Shown here: one piece after another, positions 27,644 to 37,357 of the stretch
Position numbering within the stretch: the stretch's first letter is position 1
Layout: every line of letters starts with the position of its first letter
Made by a program: the position numbers and the translations under genes
DNA from: Stieleria tagensis
GTDB taxonomy: Bacteria > Planctomycetota > Planctomycetia > Pirellulales > Pirellulaceae
NCBI RefSeq assembly: GCF_024129865.1
Contig: NZ_JAMYFE010000073.1
Location: forward strand, 1-64,000
Length of the DNA stretch: 64,000 bases
Direction: 5' to 3'
Notes under the pieces: model-generated
What the model saw: only the letters and a program-made list of their open reading frames with translations
What the model was told of the DNA's origin: nothing
Databases searched by the model: none

Positions 27644-29404
27644 ATGAGCCAAGCCATGCAAGAATTCACCGATTTGCTGCTCCGCAAGGGCGTTATCAGC
27701 TTGGACCAGCTTTCGGAAGCCGAGCAGGTTTCCAAGGACACGTCCAAAGATGTCGGCGAGATTCTGGTGCAGATGGAATATGCGACTCCGGAAGAAGTCG
27801 CGATGGCGATGGCCGAATTCCATAAAATCCCCTACGTCGACCTTCGCGAAGAACGGATTGCCGACGAAGTCATCGAGTTGGTGCCTGAGTCGGTCGCCCG
27901 GGAAAACATGGTCTTGCCGTTCAGTGAAGAAGACGGGGCGCTGCGGATTTTGATCGCTGACCCGTTCGATTTGGAGACGATCGAAAAACTTCGGTTCATT
28001 CTCAATCGCAAAATCGAGACCGCTTTGGCGCCGAAAGAGGCCATTCAGGGGGCGATCAACCAGTACTACGGTCAGGTCGAAGGGGAATCGGCTGACTCGA
28101 TGCTGCAAGAATTCACCGACACGGCCATCGACTTCACCGAGACCGAGTCTGGCGACAGTGCCGAAGGCCACGAGGACACCGACGACAGTAGCGCGCCGGT
28201 CATTCGTCTGGTCAACCTGATGATCCAGGAAGCCGTCCAGTTGCGGGCCAGTGACATCCATGTCGAACCGTTTGAGGATCGGGTGCGGATTCGCTATCGC
28301 ATCGATGGCGTCTGTGTGGAACGCGAAAGCGCCCCACGACGGATGCTGGCCGCCTTGATCGCGCGGATCAAAATTCTGTCCAAAATCGACATTTCCGAAA
28401 AGCGGCGGCCAACCGACGGACGGATCAAAATCACGGTGGGTGACAAACAGCTCGATTTGCGGGTGAGTATCATCCCCACCAACCACGGCCAGTCCTGTGT
28501 GATGCGGCTGTTGGACAAAGACAACATCAAAGTGGGGGTGCGTCAGCTGGGGCTCAACCAGCGTGACTACCGGACCTTCAACTCGCTGATCCGACGCCCC
28601 AACGGGATCATCCTGGTCACCGGACCGACCGGATCCGGAAAGACGACGACCCTGTACGCCTCGCTCAACGCGCTGAACCGCCCGGACCGCAAGGTCATCA
28701 CCGCCGAGGACCCCGTCGAGTACTACCTGCCGGGCATCAACCAGGTCGAAGTTCGCCACTCGATCGGCCTCGACTTCTCCCGCATCATCCGCTCGATGTT
28801 GCGTCAGGCACCCAACATCATCTTGGTCGGGGAGATGCGAGATCACGAGACCGCATCGATGGGAATCCAGGCCTCACTGACTGGACACCTGGTTTTCAGT
28901 ACTCTACACACGAACGATGCGCCCAGTTCTATTAGCCGAATGGTGGACATTGGTGTACCCGGCTATATGGTGGCCAGTTCGGTGATTGCGGTGCTGGCCC
29001 AGCGGTTGGTGCGGACGATTTGCCCGCGCTGCAAGGTTCGCTATCAACCCAGCGAGAGCATCATCGCCGACTCGATGCTGCCACCCGAAATGGTGGCCCA
29101 GGCTGAGTTCTCTCGCGGCAAGGGTTGTCCCTACTGTGCGCGCTCGGGTTATCGCGGGCGGATCGGCATTTACGAGCTGATGGTGATCAACAGCAGACTG
29201 CGTGAATTGATGTTCAAGGGAGCGAACACCAATGAGATCCGTGTCGAAGCGATAAATAGTGGTATGTCAACACTTTACGCCGATGGCATGCTGAAGGTCA
29301 TCCGCGGAATCACGACCTTTGAAGAGGTCTATCGGGTGGCCAAGCAGACCGAGCAAGAGCCGCTGGCGCTCAGCCACTTGGTCAAGGACATGGACTCGCT
29401 GTAG
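27644..29404 (+). CDS. Type IV pilus/type II secretion assembly ATPase (GspE/PilB), copy 1
   Basis: Cytoplasmic hexameric ATPase that drives pilin or pseudopilin assembly. An N-terminal MshEN/GspE-N domain (about residues 1-160) is followed by an acidic linker (TETESGDSAEGHEDTDD) and the ATPase core. The core has Walker A GPTGSGKTT near 326, the Asp box ITAEDPVEY, Walker B ILVGEMRD and a His box STLHTNDA. The GspE tetracysteine zinc motif is present (CPRC near 460, CPYC near 494). 586 residues. ATG at 27644 with AAAGG seven bases upstream; an in-frame GTG lies 6 nt earlier. First gene of the pilus-like locus. Confidence 0.93.
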   Translation: MSQAMQEFTDLLLRKGVISLDQLSEAEQVSKDTSKDVGEILVQMEYATPEEVAMAMAEFHKIPYVDLREERIADEVIELVPESVARENMVLPFSEEDGALRILIADPFDLETIEKLRFILNRKIETALAPKEAIQGAINQYYGQVEGESADSMLQEFTDTAIDFTETESGDSAEGHEDTDDSSAPVIRLVNLMIQEAVQLRASDIHVEPFEDRVRIRYRIDGVCVERESAPRRMLAALIARIKILSKIDISEKRRPTDGRIKITVGDKQLDLRVSIIPTNHGQSCVMRLLDKDNIKVGVRQLGLNQRDYRTFNSLIRRPNGIILVTGPTGSGKTTTLYASLNALNRPDRKVITAEDPVEYYLPGINQVEVRHSIGLDFSRIIRSMLRQAPNIILVGEMRDHETASMGIQASLTGHLVFSTLHTNDAPSSISRMVDIGVPGYMVASSVIAVLAQRLVRTICPRCKVRYQPSESIIADSMLPPEMVAQAEFSRGKGCPYCARSGYRGRIGIYELMVINSRLRELMFKGANTNEIRVEAINSGMSTLYADGMLKVIRGITTFEEVYRVAKQTEQEPLALSHLVKDMDSL

Positions 29405-29925
29405 GCCGCCTGGCGGTGCCGAAAAATTGCCGCGAAATGCTTGCGCCAAGCGTTTCGCTGCGGTTGCATTGCGGTCACCACGCGACGCCGGGGACAGACC
29501 CTGGCCAACCACTGAAATGCTGTCAAAATCAGCTGTGGCCGCTGCACTCGCAGCCCGCCCCAGCTAGCGGCGGCTTCCAGGCCTCTCACGTTCGTCCGGG
29601 GGGCAGGTTGAGGAAAGTTCCGCTTCAAAGGCGAAGTTTTTTGAAGTTCTGCAGCTTGCAGTCCATAATGACAGCACTCCCAGGAATTCCCGGCCATGCT
29701 GTACGCGGCAAACCGGGCTCAGGGGAAGCCGATTCAATGATTGACGGATTTCACCCTCCTATCCAAGGAGGGTCGGGCTGTAAGCCCGGGGAGGTTTCCC
29801 AAACCCTCTCCGGGCCTGAGAGCCCGACTCTCGCTGCGGGAGAGTGAAGCCAACACCCAGCAACTTCAAAACACTGACAATGGGCTCGCCAAGCCCGAAC
29901 GATTTCACATTGAGGTGAATCTCCG
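29405..29925. repeat. Gene-free gap with a long compound hairpin at 29768-29832
   Basis: No gene seen in 521 bp. At 29768-29832 GAGGGTCGGGCT pairs with AGCCCGACTCTC (11 of 12), and inside it AGCCCGGGGAGG-TTT pairs with AAACCCTCTCCGGGCC. A 66-nt structure of this type could terminate pilB transcription or be one more repeat family; I see only one copy in this window. Confidence 0.6.
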
Positions 29926-31047
29926 ATGGCAACCGTACTGATCGACAAATTGCTGCAAGCAGCCATCAAGCAAGGCGTAAGCGATATTCACATCGTCGTC
30001 GGCCAACCGCCGGTATTCCGCCTGCATGGTCGCATGCGCAAGTTGGAGACCAAGACGCTCGAGGGCGAAGACGCGGTTGCGTTGATGAAATCGATCACGC
30101 CGGAACGCTGCCAGCGGGAATTGCAGGAGAACGGTAGTACCGACTTTGGTTTTGCGTTTGGCGAACAGGCTCGTTTCCGGGTCTCGGTGTTCAAGCAACG
30201 TGGCTTCATTTCGATGGTGCTGCGGCAGATTCCCAACGACAAATTGACGCCCGAGCAACTGGGGCTTCCCGAAGTGGTGGTGAAACTTGTTCATCGCCCG
30301 CGTGGGTTGTTCTTGGTCACCGGACCGACGGGGTCGGGTAAATCGACGACGTTGGCCAGTCTAATTAACTTGCTGAACGAAACGATCGACCACCACATCA
30401 TCACGATCGAGGACCCGATCGAGTTTTATCACGACCACAAGATGAGCACGATCAACCAACGCGAAGTCGGCGTGGACGTGCCAAGTTTCTCCGAGGCCAT
30501 TCGACGTGCTCTGCGGCAGGACCCGGACGTGATCCTGGTCGGCGAGTTGCGGGATTTGGAAACCATCGAAGCGGCGATCAGTGCGGCGGAAACCGGGCAC
30601 GTCGTGTTTGGCACCCTGCACACCAACAGTGCTCAAGGAACGGTCAACCGGATTATTGACGCGTTCCCGGGCAACCTGCAGGACCAGATCCGGACCCAGC
30701 TTGCCAGCACGCTGATCGGTGTGGTCGCGCAAACTCTGTTACCGAAAATCGGTGGCGGTCGAGTCGCGGCGTACGAAGTGTTGGTGGTCACGCCCGGCGT
30801 GGCCAACTTGATTCGCGAAAACAAGACCTTCCGAATTAGCAGTGCCATGCAGACCGGTGCCAAGTTCGGCATGCAGCTGATGGACGACGCGCTGTTCAAT
30901 CACTGGAAAGCCGAAAAGGTCTCGATCGAAGACGTTTTGGCCAAAGCACACCGGCCTGACGATTTGGCCAAACGCATTGTTCAGTCACGTCGTGGGCTGG
31001 ACGATTCCGGGGCACCACTGGACGAAAACGAATCCGCCTCGACTTAG
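29926..31047 (+). CDS. pilT: Twitching-motility/retraction ATPase PilT
   Basis: A 373-residue secretion ATPase of the PilT branch, which powers pilus retraction. It has the short PilT-type N-terminal domain (GVSDIHIVVGQPPVFRLHG), Walker A GPTGSGKST near residue 132, Asp box TIEDPIEF, Walker B VILVGELRDLETI and AETGHVVFGTLHTNSA. It lacks the GspE tetracysteine motif, which separates it from the two PilB-like neighbours. ATG at 29926 behind a good GAGGTG site. The last 35 residues are polar and probably disordered. Confidence 0.95.
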   Translation: MATVLIDKLLQAAIKQGVSDIHIVVGQPPVFRLHGRMRKLETKTLEGEDAVALMKSITPERCQRELQENGSTDFGFAFGEQARFRVSVFKQRGFISMVLRQIPNDKLTPEQLGLPEVVVKLVHRPRGLFLVTGPTGSGKSTTLASLINLLNETIDHHIITIEDPIEFYHDHKMSTINQREVGVDVPSFSEAIRRALRQDPDVILVGELRDLETIEAAISAAETGHVVFGTLHTNSAQGTVNRIIDAFPGNLQDQIRTQLASTLIGVVAQTLLPKIGGGRVAAYEVLVVTPGVANLIRENKTFRISSAMQTGAKFGMQLMDDALFNHWKAEKVSIEDVLAKAHRPDDLAKRIVQSRRGLDDSGAPLDENESAST

Positions 31048-31117
31048 CGTAGTGGATCGCTCCGCCGATCCAGCTCTCCCCCAATCCAGAGTTGGATCGA
31101 CGGAGCGATCCACTACG
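31048..31117. repeat. 25-bp inverted repeat directly after pilT
   Basis: CGTAGTGGATCGCTCCGCCG+ATCCA (31048-31072) pairs with the right arm 31093-31117 at 24 of 25 bases with a 20-nt loop. It starts on the base after the pilT stop. The open frame of the next ATPase runs back through the right arm, so that gene's start was placed after it. Confidence 0.8.
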
Positions 31118-31157
31118 TTCAACTTATCCGCCTCCTCCTCATCTAACTCACACTTCC

Positions 31158-32870
31158 ATGGCATCACGTCGCATCGGACAAATCCTGGTCGACCTTGGCT
31201 TCCTGACCGACGAACAGCGCGAGGTTGTTCTGGAGGAACTGGAACAACAGCCCGGTGCGATGTTCGGCAAGGTCGCCGAGGACATGCAGCTGATCACCGA
31301 AGATCAGTTGGTCCAGGCGTTGGCCGAGCAGATGGGCATGCAAACGATCTCGCTGGAAGATATCCAGCTGGCGCCGGAGTTGTTGGAGAAGATCTCGGAG
31401 ACGATGGCGCAGTTGTATCGTGTGATTCCGATTCGATTCGAAGGCAACACGTTGACCGTCGCCACCTGTGACCCACAAAACCTGAGCGTTCAAGACGAGC
31501 TGCGAACATTCCTGGGTTACAACATCGAAGTCCTGGTGGCGACCGAGCACGACATCAACCAAACCATCGGACGCTACTACGACAGCGAATCCGAAAGCGT
31601 CGAAAAACTGGTCGCCGAACTGGCCGAGGACGAAGAACTAAAAGCCGCCGTGTCGGCGCTGGACAGCGAAAAATTCAACATCACCGATGCCGAGGCGTTG
31701 GCCGATTCGGCGCCGGTTCGCAAACTGTTGAACATGGTGCTGTTGTTGGCGATTAAAGACCACGCCAGCGACATTCACTTGGAACCGTTTGAAGACGAAT
31801 TCCGCATTCGGATCAAGGCCGAAGGCGTGTTGTACGAAATGGTGCCGCCGCCACGTCACTTGGCGTTTGCGATCACCACGCGAATCAAGGTGATGGCCGA
31901 TTTGGACATCGCCGAACGGCGAATGCCGCAAGACGGTCGGATCGAATTGATGGTCGGTGGCCACCCGGTCGACCTTCGCGTCAGTGTCTTGCCGACGATC
32001 TTTGGCGAGAGCGTTGTCATGCGGGTGTTGGACCGATCGGTCGTCAACCTGTCGCTGGAAAACGTCGGCATGGACGATGAAACCATGGCCACGTTCCGCA
32101 AAGCGATCGATCGCCCCAACGGCATCATTTTGGTTACCGGGCCGACCGGTAGCGGCAAGACGACGACGCTGTATTCGTCGCTGTATGAAATGAACGACAT
32201 CAAGGACAAATTGATCACCACCGAAGACCCGGTGGAGTACGACATCGACGGCATCATCCAGATTCCGATCGACTCTGACGCCGGCGTCACCTTTGCCAGT
32301 TGCTTGCGGGCGATCCTGCGGCAAGACCCCGACATCATTCTGGTCGGCGAGATCCGTGACTTGGAAACCGCCGAGATCGCGATCCAGGCCGCGTTGACCG
32401 GTCACTTGGTGTTCAGCACGCTGCACACCAACAGTGCCCCGGCCACTGTCACACGACTGCAAGACATGGGCATCCCGGCGTTCATGACCTGTGCCACCGT
32501 CGAAGCCATTTTGGCACAGCGACTGGTGCGGCGGATCTGCACCAAGTGCCGCGAAGAAACCAAAGCCAACTTGGATTTGATCTACGAACTGGGCATGACC
32601 AAGGACGACGTGGCCGGGAAAAAGTTCTTCAAGGGTTCCGGCTGCGATCAGTGCAATAACACCGGTTACAAAGGCCGGATCGCGCTGTTCGAACTGATGC
32701 TGCTAAACGACAAAATTCGCGAGATGATCATGGAGAATGCCTCCACCGATGAACTTCGCGACGAAGCCCAACGCAATGGGATGACATCGCTGCGGGACGC
32801 CGGGATGACCATGGCCTATGACGGCATCACGACGCTGGACGAAGTCGTCCGCGAAACGGTTGCCGAGTAA
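31158..32870 (+). CDS. Type IV pilus/type II secretion assembly ATPase (GspE/PilB), copy 2
   Basis: A second GspE/PilB paralogue of 570 residues. An N-terminal MshEN domain (RRIGQILVDLGFLTDEQ...) is followed by an ATPase core with Walker A GPTGSGKTT near 328, Asp box TTEDPVEY, Walker B IILVGEIRDLETAE and His box STLHTNSA. The zinc motif is CTKC (about 460) and CDQC (about 495). Start placed at ATG 31158 (MASRRIGQ). It differs from copy 1 in the acidic linker. Two assembly ATPases plus PilT in one locus suggests either separate pilus and secretion machines or alternative motors for one machine. Confidence 0.92.
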   Translation: MASRRIGQILVDLGFLTDEQREVVLEELEQQPGAMFGKVAEDMQLITEDQLVQALAEQMGMQTISLEDIQLAPELLEKISETMAQLYRVIPIRFEGNTLTVATCDPQNLSVQDELRTFLGYNIEVLVATEHDINQTIGRYYDSESESVEKLVAELAEDEELKAAVSALDSEKFNITDAEALADSAPVRKLLNMVLLLAIKDHASDIHLEPFEDEFRIRIKAEGVLYEMVPPPRHLAFAITTRIKVMADLDIAERRMPQDGRIELMVGGHPVDLRVSVLPTIFGESVVMRVLDRSVVNLSLENVGMDDETMATFRKAIDRPNGIILVTGPTGSGKTTTLYSSLYEMNDIKDKLITTEDPVEYDIDGIIQIPIDSDAGVTFASCLRAILRQDPDIILVGEIRDLETAEIAIQAALTGHLVFSTLHTNSAPATVTRLQDMGIPAFMTCATVEAILAQRLVRRICTKCREETKANLDLIYELGMTKDDVAGKKFFKGSGCDQCNNTGYKGRIALFELMLLNDKIREMIMENASTDELRDEAQRNGMTSLRDAGMTMAYDGITTLDEVVRETVAE

Positions 32871-32973
32871 TTCAGAAACACACACATTCGTTCACTTTTT
32901 TAGACGGTGATCGCACCCGATTCGCAACCAGCGAACGCCCGGTGTGAACACCTACCGCCGAGGGCTACTCGAG

Positions 32974-34416
32974 ATGCCTACTTATCAATTCGAAGCGATG
33001 GACGCGGCCGGGCAAGAGATCCGGGACGAGATCGATGCTGCCAGCGAAGAAGAGGCGCAAACCACGATTCGCCAGATGGGATACTTCGTCACGAAGATCT
33101 CCGTCAAAAAGCAGGCGGCATCAGCCAAAGGCGGCAAGAAAGGTAAAAAGCGAGGCTTTGCGATCGGTGGCGCCAAAACAAAACACATCTGCGCGTTCAC
33201 GCGTCAGTTGTCGATTTTGCAAGACGCCGGGTTGCCGATTCTACGCTCACTGAAAATTTTGGAAGGCAACCAGAAACCCGGCAAACTGAAGTTCGGGTTG
33301 ATGGACGTGTGTGATGAAATCGAAGGCGGTTCGACGCTCAGTGAAGCGATGTCGAAATCGCCCAAGATCTTCAGTCGCTTGTATGTCAACATGATCAAGG
33401 CCGGTGAGGCCGGTGGTGCGTTGGAGACGATTCTGCAGCGTCTGGCCGAGTTCCTCGAGCGCTCGGAATCACTCAAGCGAAAAGTCAAAGGGGCGTTGAT
33501 CTATCCGATCGTGGTGGCGGTTGTCGCGATCTTGATCTTGGCCGGGATCATGATCTTCATCGTGCCCACGTTTGAAGAGATGTTCGAAGAGTTCGAATTG
33601 AAACTGCCCGCGCCGACGCTGCTGTTGATCGCGATGAGTAACTACCTGGCCAGCTATTGGTGGTTGCTGATCGTGATGCCGATCATTTTCCTGTTGTTCA
33701 TCAAACTGATTCGCAAGTTCCGACACGGGCGAGTCGGTTTTGACATGTTCATTTTGAAGGTGCCGGTGTTCGGCGGATTGATCGAAAAGAACATTTTGGC
33801 ACGGACCACACGAACACTCGGGACCTTGGTCAGTAGCGGTGTGCCGATTCTGGAAGCGATGAATATCACCCGCGAAACCGCTGGCAACGCGGTGTTCGAA
33901 AAATTGTTCACGAAAGTCAACGAGGCGGTGCGTGAAGGGGAAGTGATCAGTAAGCCGTTGCGAGAGGAAAGTCAGTTGGGTTTCCACCCGATGGCCGTGT
34001 TCTTCTTTGCCCTGTTTGGTGCCTTCCCAGGATTGCTGCTGTTGTCGGTCGCGGTCACCAGTCGCGGAACCAAATTGGATGACGGGGTGATGGTCCAGCA
34101 ATTGACCTTCATCGCCGCCTATGCGATCGGTTTGGGCGCGGTCGGTGCGGGACTGTTTTACGCAATGAAAATCAAGACACGCATTGTCAACGACCTGGTC
34201 GTCAACATGGTCGACGTCGGCGAAGAGACCGGCGAGCTGGACACCATGTTGTACAAGGTTGCTGACCAGTATGACGAAGAAGTACGAACGATGACCGACG
34301 GTCTGACCGCGTTGATCGAGCCTTTGATGATTGTGTTCCTAGGGGTCACCGTGGGCTTTATCGTGATCAGTTTGTTCATGCCGTTGATCTCATTGATCAC
34401 CAGTCTGTCGAACTAA
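32974..34416 (+). CDS. Inner-membrane platform protein PilC/GspF with an insertion
   Basis: Polytopic platform protein on which pilins are assembled. The first T2SSF domain (CAFTRQLSILQDAGLPILRSL... ALIYPIVVAVVAILIL) and the second (TLGTLVSSGVPILEAMNITRE... VDVGEETGELDTMLYKVADQY, ending VFLGVTVGFIVISLFMPLI) are complete. Between the HPM and VNMVDVGEETGELD parts of the second domain lies an extra segment of about 69 residues (about 340-409) with two hydrophobic stretches, absent from the usual family sequence. Total 480 residues against about 400. ATG 32974 chosen over 32944; an AGGG precedes it. Confidence 0.9.
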   Translation: MPTYQFEAMDAAGQEIRDEIDAASEEEAQTTIRQMGYFVTKISVKKQAASAKGGKKGKKRGFAIGGAKTKHICAFTRQLSILQDAGLPILRSLKILEGNQKPGKLKFGLMDVCDEIEGGSTLSEAMSKSPKIFSRLYVNMIKAGEAGGALETILQRLAEFLERSESLKRKVKGALIYPIVVAVVAILILAGIMIFIVPTFEEMFEEFELKLPAPTLLLIAMSNYLASYWWLLIVMPIIFLLFIKLIRKFRHGRVGFDMFILKVPVFGGLIEKNILARTTRTLGTLVSSGVPILEAMNITRETAGNAVFEKLFTKVNEAVREGEVISKPLREESQLGFHPMAVFFFALFGAFPGLLLLSVAVTSRGTKLDDGVMVQQLTFIAAYAIGLGAVGAGLFYAMKIKTRIVNDLVVNMVDVGEETGELDTMLYKVADQYDEEVRTMTDGLTALIEPLMIVFLGVTVGFIVISLFMPLISLITSLSN

Positions 34417-34434
34417 TCGACACCTGATACCGTG

Positions 34435-34456
34435 GGACAGGCCTGTCAGCCTGTCC
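34435..34456. repeat. Small hairpin in the pilC-pseudopilin gap
   Basis: GGACAGGC-ctgtca-GCCTGTCC, an 8-bp stem shortly after the pilC stop. A second small palindrome, GCGAGT-gagcaa-ACTCGC, lies near 34498-34516. Possible terminators or repeat remnants. Confidence 0.45.
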
Positions 34457-34588
34457 GAACCTAAAACCCTCATCCGACCAAGTCGTCCGAAGTGTTTCGC
34501 GAGTGAGCAAACTCGCGAGACGCCGAAAACGCGAACAGCCAACCGCCGGCCCCTGAGGCCGTCGCCAGTAAACGAGCGGAATTGACCG

Positions 34589-35803
34589 ATGAATCCAATC
34601 AACAAACGAATCGCCCAGCGACCCTCCCCCAGCGGCTTCACGCTAGTGGAATTGCTAGTCGTGATCACCATCATCGGCGCCATCGCCGGCCTCTCCATCC
34701 CCGCCATCGGCATCGTGATGAAGTCCGTCCGCCGCTCCGCCATGAAAGCCGAGCTGACGAACATCGAAGGCGCGATCGATAACTACTACACCAAGTACGG
34801 CGACTATCCACCAGACTTCTCAGAATGGAATATCGTCAAACGGCACTACCTTAAAATCTTCCCCGACGTCGCATCGAGTGAGCTCACACTGTTGTACCGC
34901 CTTTGTGACGACCTGGCGGATGACGACGCGAATCGATTGACAGCGACGACTTCGTTCAGTCCAGCTGTAATGGATCGCGCCGAAGTGTTGGTCTGGTCGT
35001 TGGGCGGATTCAGTTCGGACCCTCAGTATCCATTTACTGGCGCAGGGGGGCCACTCGCACTGCTCGATCCTAATGGCGATCGGACTGATCCAATGAACGT
35101 TGAATACAATCCGACTCGGAATTCACCTGAAATTGAATTCCAGCCGGAACGCCTTTCGATCGCAACTCCAGCCGGTACCGCAGCGCGAACCTACGCCAAT
35201 CGATATTCCAGTGACGATGACGATGACACCATCAATTTGATGGACCCGTTTCCCAATTACTCGCTGCGTGAAGGCGCGAGTCCTATCGTGTACTTCGATT
35301 CACGTACATATGCATACAACGCAACGGCAGCTGTCCCCAGCCCTGCAGGCTTCAATGGGTATGTGCGAATGACCTCTGATGGCGCACTTGGATTTGATGG
35401 TGTTCGCCCTGTCTTTTCTGCAAACCCAGGGTTTGTTCCGACACCACCTGCAACCTACGGATCCGCGAGTGCCGCACTCACAGGCTGGCAGTTTGAAAAC
35501 CCACAAACATATCAGCTGCTAGCACCCGGGCTTGATGGACTATTTGGTGACATGACGGATAACGATAGCAATGCGATCCCAAATGATGCTGTTCCTGTCT
35601 ACTTCCAATCAAATGGAAACATGGTTGTAGCAAACGCTGCCGGTACGGTTCCTGCGTTGCCGGTTCCCAATGGTTTGCTGCATCCTAGCGTGAGCCGATT
35701 CGACGTGACGGGAGTGTCTGCGGCTCTATCTAAGTCCGATAACCCGTTCCGCGACAACATGGCAAATTTCATCAGTGGAACGTTCGAGGACCAATTGCCG
35801 TAG
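34589..35803 (+). CDS. GspG-like pseudopilin, enlarged (404 aa)
   Basis: Prepilin-type protein: GFTLVELLVVITIIGAIAGLSIPAI forms the N-methylation motif with cleavage after Gly and Glu5 present. The following helix (KSVRRSAMKAELTNIEGAIDNYYTKYGDYPPDF) resembles GspG. GspG proteins are usually about 140 residues, so two thirds of this one is extra. The DNA is GC-rich over the pilin helix and becomes visibly AT-richer after about 34.87 kb. ATG at 34589. Expected to be processed by a prepilin peptidase, not encoded here. Confidence 0.85.
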   Translation: MNPINKRIAQRPSPSGFTLVELLVVITIIGAIAGLSIPAIGIVMKSVRRSAMKAELTNIEGAIDNYYTKYGDYPPDFSEWNIVKRHYLKIFPDVASSELTLLYRLCDDLADDDANRLTATTSFSPAVMDRAEVLVWSLGGFSSDPQYPFTGAGGPLALLDPNGDRTDPMNVEYNPTRNSPEIEFQPERLSIATPAGTAARTYANRYSSDDDDDTINLMDPFPNYSLREGASPIVYFDSRTYAYNATAAVPSPAGFNGYVRMTSDGALGFDGVRPVFSANPGFVPTPPATYGSASAALTGWQFENPQTYQLLAPGLDGLFGDMTDNDSNAIPNDAVPVYFQSNGNMVVANAAGTVPALPVPNGLLHPSVSRFDVTGVSAALSKSDNPFRDNMANFISGTFEDQLP

Positions 35804-35833
35804 TTCGTTAAATGGCCTCGTGTTTCATCGATT

Positions 35834-35853
35834 GCCAGGTTGCATCTGGCCTA
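35834..35853. repeat. Small palindrome shared with 11136-11155
   Basis: GCCAGGTTGCATCTGGCCTA, the reverse complement of the zwf-downstream palindrome at 19 of 20 bases. It follows the stop of the 34589-35803 gene by about 30 nt. Confidence 0.7.
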
Positions 35854-35881
35854 CTTATCTCCCTTGTCAGCACAATTCACC

Positions 35882-37357
35882 ATGCACACTGAAAACCAAG
35901 CGAAGCGAACATCGCCATGCGTGACATCTCGTCGCGCATCGGGGTTCACGTTGGTCGAGCTGCTCGTCGTGTTGACGGTCATGGTGGCGTTGGGTGGCAT
36001 GTTGACCTTGGCATTGGCATCGGCCACGACCGATGCCCGCATCAAACGCACGCAAGCCGATGTATTGACTATCGGGCAGTTGTTGCAATCGCGCGTCAAT
36101 GAAGTCTCGTTGGCTCCAGTCAATTTAATTTATGGCAGGAGCGGGATTGAGTTAGTGCGAACGAACCAGGTAACGTTACAAGGGCTTGGTGGGCCTGGCA
36201 CTGCGGGAATCACTACCAATGCACAGCGGGTTTCGTTTATGGCAAATGAGCGAGCTCGGTTGATCCTATATGCTCGTCGCGATATGGCGAGATTGGTCCT
36301 TCCCGAATGCCAGGCAGACCTGTTTTATCCACCGGCGAGTTTGCAATTTCGCTCCTATCATCAAACCTCCGCTGGTACGGGAGGCTGGGTTGCAAATGTT
36401 GCCCAAGTCAATCCACCTCCACAGTGGAACCGAATGCGTAGACTGGCAGGGCTCTACACATCAGGCGACATTGACGCAGAGTACAACGTCGCAAATGGCG
36501 TAAATGGTGCGACCAGCCCCGCCACGAATCCTGAGTTCGGTGCAATTGCCGAAGCTGGAGCGGCTGCATTTGAAGCCATCCTTAAGCAAGACGTAACGCA
36601 ACCTTGGTCTGCACCTGCTCCACGTCCTCAAAGTAGGTGGACGCGCCAATACGAATCATCTGAATGCCTGTATTTAATCTTGGCCACCACGGATTTGTTT
36701 GGTCAACGCGCGATCGATAAAATTCCACAGAGCCAGATTGAAGATACTGATAACGATGGGATTCCGGAAATCCTGGATGCTTGGGGTAACCCTTATGAAT
36801 ACATTCGCAACCCCATCGGATATAAGAATCCAGCAATCAAGAATTATGACCCAGGTGGTGCGACCCCCGCAGACCAGTTTCCGTTCGATCCAGATCCGTT
36901 TGATTTCTTGGCGGCTGACCTACGGTACAACGCCGGAACTCATCCCGCGCCGCTGCCGGCCGGTATTTCTGAGGCAGCCTACTATCCAATTTTCCTGCCA
37001 CCCTTGGTGATTAGTGCAGGTCGTGATGGAGAGTTCGGAATTAGGCTGAGCTTTGTCGATTCGGATGGTGATGGGGCCGCGGATGAAGGGGTGAATGACT
37101 CATATAGTTCTTCAGCCGTCCAGTATCCAGGTTCTGGCGGTAACCGTTTTTTGCCAGTCTATTTCGGTGTGCCAGTTGTTCGGTTTCCCGATCCTTTCTT
37201 CAACGTAAATTCGGTGTCTGCCGCTGGGACGGGATTATATGAGTTCTCAATCGATGGCATTGCACAAGCAAAACAGGATGGTGGCCTTGGCGCAATTCTA
37301 GATCCAACGCTCGGGCTGCACGCTGATAATATTTCGTCGCTTGACGCGGGATTCTAA
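35882..37357 (+). CDS. GspG/GspH-like pseudopilin, enlarged (491 aa)
   Basis: N-terminal prepilin motif ASGFTLVELLVVLTVMVALGGML with Glu5. A central DTDNDGIPEILDAWGNPYEY (about residue 288) combines an Asp-rich calcium-type loop with the WGNPY motif of GspG-like pseudopilins. A second Asp-rich run, SDGDGAADEG, lies near residue 395. ATG at 35882, after the repeat; an upstream in-frame ATG at 35840 lies within the repeat. Its stop overlaps the next start by one base (TAATG), indicating a tightly coupled pseudopilin operon. Confidence 0.82.
   Translation: MHTENQAKRTSPCVTSRRASGFTLVELLVVLTVMVALGGMLTLALASATTDARIKRTQADVLTIGQLLQSRVNEVSLAPVNLIYGRSGIELVRTNQVTLQGLGGPGTAGITTNAQRVSFMANERARLILYARRDMARLVLPECQADLFYPPASLQFRSYHQTSAGTGGWVANVAQVNPPPQWNRMRRLAGLYTSGDIDAEYNVANGVNGATSPATNPEFGAIAEAGAAAFEAILKQDVTQPWSAPAPRPQSRWTRQYESSECLYLILATTDLFGQRAIDKIPQSQIEDTDNDGIPEILDAWGNPYEYIRNPIGYKNPAIKNYDPGGATPADQFPFDPDPFDFLAADLRYNAGTHPAPLPAGISEAAYYPIFLPPLVISAGRDGEFGIRLSFVDSDGDGAADEGVNDSYSSSAVQYPGSGGNRFLPVYFGVPVVRFPDPFFNVNSVSAAGTGLYEFSIDGIAQAKQDGGLGAILDPTLGLHADNISSLDAGF

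Noticed and set aside
27602-28846. 414-residue open frame antisense to pilB copy 1
   Set aside because: Shadow of a strongly conserved ATPase gene; no family motif or ribosome site of its own.
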